Source: an uncultured Bacilli bacterium
Lineage (GTDB): Bacteria > Bacillota_I > Bacilli_A > RF39 > UBA660
Assembly: GCA_947584105.1 (NCBI GenBank)
Contig: CANPWK010000009.1
Location: forward strand, 1 to 15,990
DNA length: 15,990 nt
Direction: 5' to 3'
Numbering within the stretch: the stretch's first letter is position 1; every line of letters starts with the position of its first letter. The notes beneath the pieces are model-generated. The model saw nothing but the letters and a program-made list of their open reading frames with translations. It ran no database searches and was not told where the DNA came from. The position numbers were made by a program, and so were the translations under genes. Below are positions 12,851 to 15,990 of the stretch, in pieces.

Positions 12851-13378
12851 ATGAATTTTAATATAAGAGGAAAAAAGATAGAAGTAACTAAAGCACTTAA
12901 AGATTATGTAGAACAAAAATTAGGAAGATTAAATAAATATTTTTCCAATCCAGATAATATAACTGCCAATGTTTTAATCAAAGTTCAAGGAAAAGATCAA
13001 ATTGTAGAGGTTACAATAAATACTCATGGACTAATCTTAAGAGGAGAAGAAGTAAGTAAAGATTTATACTCTTCAATAGATTTAGTTGCTGATAAAATGG
13101 AAAGACAAATTAGAAAAAATAAAACAAGATTACATAAAAAGATTACCAAAGATAGTTTAAAAGATTTTCATATAATAGATGATGAAAAAGAGGAAAATAA
13201 TAATAACATTGTAAAAAGAAAGACTATTGATATAAAACCAATGAGTGAAGAAGAAGCAATTTTACAAATGGAATTGCTTGATCATGATTTTTTCGCTTTT
13301 AAAACAATTGATTCAGGTGAGATTAATGTACTATATCGTAGAAAAGATGGAAATTATGGAATTCTTGAAACAAAATAG
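12851..13378 (+). CDS. hpf: Long-form ribosome hibernation promoting factor
   Basis: Long HPF binds the 30S decoding channel and pairs two 70S ribosomes into inactive 100S dimers in stationary phase or stress. The 175-residue product has an N-terminal S30AE domain (about 1-95: M-N-F-N-I-R-G-K-K-I-E-V-T and a basic M-E-R-Q-I-R-K-N-K-T-R-L-H-K-K end). A charged, asparagine-rich linker follows (about 105-120). The C-terminal dimerisation domain comes after it (P-M-S-E-E-E-A-I-L-Q-M-E-L-L-x-H-x-F-F-A-F, then I-N-V-L-Y-R-R-K-D-G-N-Y-G). Both domains make it the long form typical of Gram-positives. It has its own strong promoter and a terminator overlapping its stop, so it is a single-gene unit directly before secA, a common Bacilli order. 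Confidence 0.95.
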   Translation: MNFNIRGKKIEVTKALKDYVEQKLGRLNKYFSNPDNITANVLIKVQGKDQIVEVTINTHGLILRGEEVSKDLYSSIDLVADKMERQIRKNKTRLHKKITKDSLKDFHIIDDEKEENNNNIVKRKTIDIKPMSEEEAILQMELLDHDFFAFKTIDSGEINVLYRRKDGNYGILETK

Positions 13379-13407
13379 ACTTTTATACTTAATTTAAAGT
13401 CTTTTTT
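13377..13407 (+). terminator. Intrinsic terminator of hpf
   Basis: AGACTTT (13377-13383) pairs with AAAGTCT (13396-13402) around a 12-base loop and runs into six T residues ending at 13407. Its left arm begins within the hpf TAG stop codon. Confidence 0.85.
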
Positions 13408-13424
13408 GTTAAAAAAACTATTAA

Positions 13425-13452
13425 TTTACCTAATTTTTTGTTAGAATATATA
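13425..13452 (+). promoter_or_regulatory. Candidate secA promoter
   Basis: TTTACC at 13425-13430 and TATATA at 13447-13452 with 16-base spacing are the best fit between the hpf terminator and secA. TAGAAT at 13442-13447 is an alternative -10. The region is too AT-rich for certainty. The secA ribosome site AAGGAG lies at 13457-13462. Confidence 0.35.
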
Positions 13453-13471
13453 TATAAAGGAGAATGAAAAA

Positions 13472-15958
13472 ATGAAATTTTTAAAACGTATATTTGATCA
13501 TGAGTATAAAGAATTGGAAAAATTTAAAAGTATTGCAAAAGAAATAGATGCATTAGATTTAGAGTACTCTAAACTTACAGATAAACAATTAAAAAATAAA
13601 ACTGATGAATTTAAAACTAGATTAAAAAATGGAGAAACTTTAGAAGATATTAAAGTTGAAGCTTTTGCTACAGTTAGAGAAGCTGCATATAGAGTATTAG
13701 GAGAAAAACCGTTTTTTGTTCAGTTAATTGGTGGATTAGCTATACATTATGGTAATATAGCAGAGATGAAAACAGGAGAAGGAAAAACATTAACATCTAC
13801 ATTACCTGCTTATTTAAATGCATTGACAGGAAAAGGAGTTCATATAATCACTGTAAATGAATATTTAGCTGGCCGTGATGCAGAATGGATGGGTGAAATA
13901 TATAGATTTTTAGGTTTAACAGTTGGCGTTAATTATAGAGAATTAAATGCTAAAGAAAAAAAAGAAGCTTACGATTGTGATATATTATATTCTACAAATA
14001 ATGAAATTGGTTTTGATTATTTAAGAGATAATATGGTAGTTAAGGTACAAGATCGTGTACAAAGAGAATTAAATTTTGCGATAGTTGATGAAGTAGACTC
14101 AGTATTAATTGATGAAGCAAGGACACCTTTAATAATCTCTGGAGGGGCAATGAAATCAGCAAATTTGTATATTCAAACAGATAAATTTGCTAAAACTTTA
14201 AAGGAAAATAATGGCTATATATATGATGAAAAAACAAAATCTGTATCATTAGATCAAGAAGGAATAAAAAAAGCAGAAAAAACATTTGCTGTTGATAATT
14301 TATATGATATTAATCATACTACATTAGTTCATTTTATTAACCAAGCATTAAAAGCAAATTACAGTATGAAAAAAGATGTAGATTATGTTGTAAGTGAAGA
14401 TAAAATAATTATTGTTGACCCATTTACTGGTCGTCTTATGAAAGGAAGAAGTTATTCTGATGGATTACATCAAGCAATAGAAGCTAAAGAAGGTGTAACT
14501 ATTAATGAAGAAACTAAAACCCTTGCTACTATTACTTTTCAAAATCTATTTAGAATGTATAATAAATTATCAGGAATGACTGGTACTGCAAAAACAGAAG
14601 AAGAAGAATTTAGAGAAATATATAATATGTATGTAATTACCATTCCAACTAATAAACCAATTATGAGAAAAGATTATGGAGATTTATTATTTGCTACTAA
14701 AGAAGGTAAATATAAGGCTATTATAAATGAAATAAAAGAACGTCATCAATTAGGGCAACCAGTATTAGTTGGAACTGTTGCAGTAGAAACAAGTGAGTTG
14801 TTGAGTGATAGATTAAAAAAAGCTAAAATACCACATGAAGTGTTGAATGCAAAAAACAATGCTCGTGAAGCTGAAATAATAGCTAAAGCAGGAGAAAAAG
14901 GAGCAGTAACTATTGCTACTAATATGGCTGGTCGTGGAACAGATATTAAGTTAACTGATGAAGTTAAAAAATTAGGTGGCTTGTGTGTTATTGGAACTGA
15001 AAGACATGAGTCAAGACGTATTGATAATCAGTTAAGAGGTCGTTCAGGAAGACAAGGAGATCCAGGATTTAGTCAATTTTGTGTATCGTTTGAAGATGAT
15101 TTAATGGTTAGATTTGGGACAGATAGAGCAAAAATCCTTCTTCAAAAGGTTGGATTTAATGATGATATGTCAATTAGAAATAAAATGTTATCAAATTCAC
15201 TAGAATCAGCTCAAAAAAGAGTAGAAGGAAATAATTTTGATATTAGAAAAACTTTATTGGAATATGATAATGTTTTAAATGAACAACGTTCTATTATTTA
15301 TAAAAAAAGAAATGACATCTTAGAAAAAGATAACATTTATGAAGATATACTAAAATCCATGAAAGATTACATATATGATTTAATAGATAATCATTTAAGT
15401 GGCGAATCTTATGATAGAAATTCTTTGTCTGAAATGTTAGAATCTATTAATGATTTATTAAAAGATAAGATTACAATAGATGAAATATCAAATCGTCAAA
15501 CAGATGATATGGCAAATTATATTTTTAATAAAATAAAAAGTGAATATGAAAACAAAGTAAGTGATATACCAGAAGATATTAGAAACGAATTTGAAAAAGC
15601 TATAATGCTAAGAGTGATAGATACTCATTGGATGGAACATATTAATACTATGTCCCATTTAAAGGAAGGTATATATTTAAGAGGCTATGCTCAAAATGAT
15701 CCACTAAGAGCTTATAAAAATGAAGGTTATGAGTTATTTGAACAATTGCTTATGAAAATAGATGCTCAAACAGTTACTTATTTGCTAAATGCGGAAGTTA
15801 GACAAAATACTGAGAGAAAAAAAGTAGCAGAAGGCGTCACAAATGAAACGAGTGGCAAAGAGAAAAAAGCAACTCCAAAAAGAGTTAATAAAATAGGAAG
15901 AAATAGTTTATGCCCTTGTGGCTCAGGCAAGAAGTATAAAAATTGCTGTGGTAAATAG
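13472..15958 (+). CDS. secA: Preprotein translocase ATPase SecA
   Basis: SecA is the cytosolic motor that binds preproteins and drives them through SecYEG with ATP. The 828-residue product is complete and a little shorter than the Bacillus and E. coli proteins. NBD1 carries the Walker A M-K-T-G-E-G-K-T at 99-106 and the Walker B D-E-V-D at 206-209, followed by I-D-E-A-R-T-P-L-I-I-S-G. The preprotein cross-linking domain lies in between, NBD2 includes the N-M-A-G-R-G-T-D and R-G-R-S-G-R-Q-G-D-P-G motifs, and the helical scaffold has D-T-H-W-M-E-H. The C-terminus keeps the zinc motif C814-x-C816-x8-C825-C826, which binds SecB or ribosomes in other bacteria. It follows hpf with its own signals; the partner secY is at 4200. 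Confidence 0.98.
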   Translation: MKFLKRIFDHEYKELEKFKSIAKEIDALDLEYSKLTDKQLKNKTDEFKTRLKNGETLEDIKVEAFATVREAAYRVLGEKPFFVQLIGGLAIHYGNIAEMKTGEGKTLTSTLPAYLNALTGKGVHIITVNEYLAGRDAEWMGEIYRFLGLTVGVNYRELNAKEKKEAYDCDILYSTNNEIGFDYLRDNMVVKVQDRVQRELNFAIVDEVDSVLIDEARTPLIISGGAMKSANLYIQTDKFAKTLKENNGYIYDEKTKSVSLDQEGIKKAEKTFAVDNLYDINHTTLVHFINQALKANYSMKKDVDYVVSEDKIIIVDPFTGRLMKGRSYSDGLHQAIEAKEGVTINEETKTLATITFQNLFRMYNKLSGMTGTAKTEEEEFREIYNMYVITIPTNKPIMRKDYGDLLFATKEGKYKAIINEIKERHQLGQPVLVGTVAVETSELLSDRLKKAKIPHEVLNAKNNAREAEIIAKAGEKGAVTIATNMAGRGTDIKLTDEVKKLGGLCVIGTERHESRRIDNQLRGRSGRQGDPGFSQFCVSFEDDLMVRFGTDRAKILLQKVGFNDDMSIRNKMLSNSLESAQKRVEGNNFDIRKTLLEYDNVLNEQRSIIYKKRNDILEKDNIYEDILKSMKDYIYDLIDNHLSGESYDRNSLSEMLESINDLLKDKITIDEISNRQTDDMANYIFNKIKSEYENKVSDIPEDIRNEFEKAIMLRVIDTHWMEHINTMSHLKEGIYLRGYAQNDPLRAYKNEGYELFEQLLMKIDAQTVTYLLNAEVRQNTERKKVAEGVTNETSGKEKKATPKRVNKIGRNSLCPCGSGKKYKNCCGK

Positions 15959-15960
15959 TA

Positions 15961-15990
15961 GGTTTTATAAGGGTTTATAAGGAATTATAA
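15961..15990. repeat. Three imperfect 10-bp tandem repeats at the window end
   Basis: Directly after the secA stop, three units GGTTTTATAA, GGGTTTATAA and GGAATTATAA follow one another without gaps. They share GG-n-n-T-TATAA. The array may continue beyond the window. No gene start is visible. In many relatives prfB follows secA, but nothing of it is seen here. Confidence 0.6.

Overview
The window is an AT-rich chromosomal segment of a low-G+C Bacillota-type bacterium. The evidence is the strong AGGAGG ribosome binding sites, the four-cysteine short form of S14, long-form HPF, and a gene order close to that of Bacilli. TGG encodes Trp, and TGA serves as a stop for map, agrA and agrB, so this is genetic code 11 and not the Mycoplasma code. 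Several traits point to a reduced, mollicute-like or uncultured gut Bacilli lineage: no L30 gene between S5 and L15, a long disordered N-terminus on S5, terminators that overlap stop codons, and very tight spacing. That placement is an inference.

Positions 1-9314 hold the end of the S10-type cluster joined to the spc and alpha operons, all on the + strand with no internal terminator seen: rpmC (last 8 codons), rpsQ, rplN, rplX, rplE, rpsN, rpsH, rplF, rplR, rpsE, rplO, secY, adk, map, infA, rpmJ, rpsM, rpsK, rpoA, rplQ. One gene is damaged or recoded as written: rplO starts in one frame (start 3755) and continues in another after an A5 run at 3800-3804. A hairpin terminator at the end of rplQ closes the unit.

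Positions 9326-12230 hold an accessory-gene-regulator (agr) type quorum-sensing module inserted between conserved housekeeping blocks. A LytTR response regulator (AgrA-like) and an HPK10-type sensor kinase (AgrC-like) overlap by 4 nt on the + strand. Converging on them from the - strand are an AgrB-like peptide processing protease and a 39-codon agrD. The agrD gene encodes a cyclic-peptide precursor with a C-V-F-F-F core followed by an acidic DEP tail. All four parts needed for signal production and sensing are present, but in a split, tail-to-tail A-C / D-B arrangement and not a single B-D-C-A operon. A palindromic hairpin between agrC and agrD lies over both stop codons.

Positions 12206-12503 form a roughly 300-base regulatory region. 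It carries the leftward agrBD promoter, one or two rightward promoters for a cold shock protein gene, and two conspicuous dyads. Then come csp, hpf (long ribosome hibernation factor) and secA, each with its own signals. The window ends in three imperfect 10-bp tandem repeats just after secA.

The most rewarding items are the compact agr system with its predicted autoinducer, the frame break in rplO, and the dyads in front of csp.
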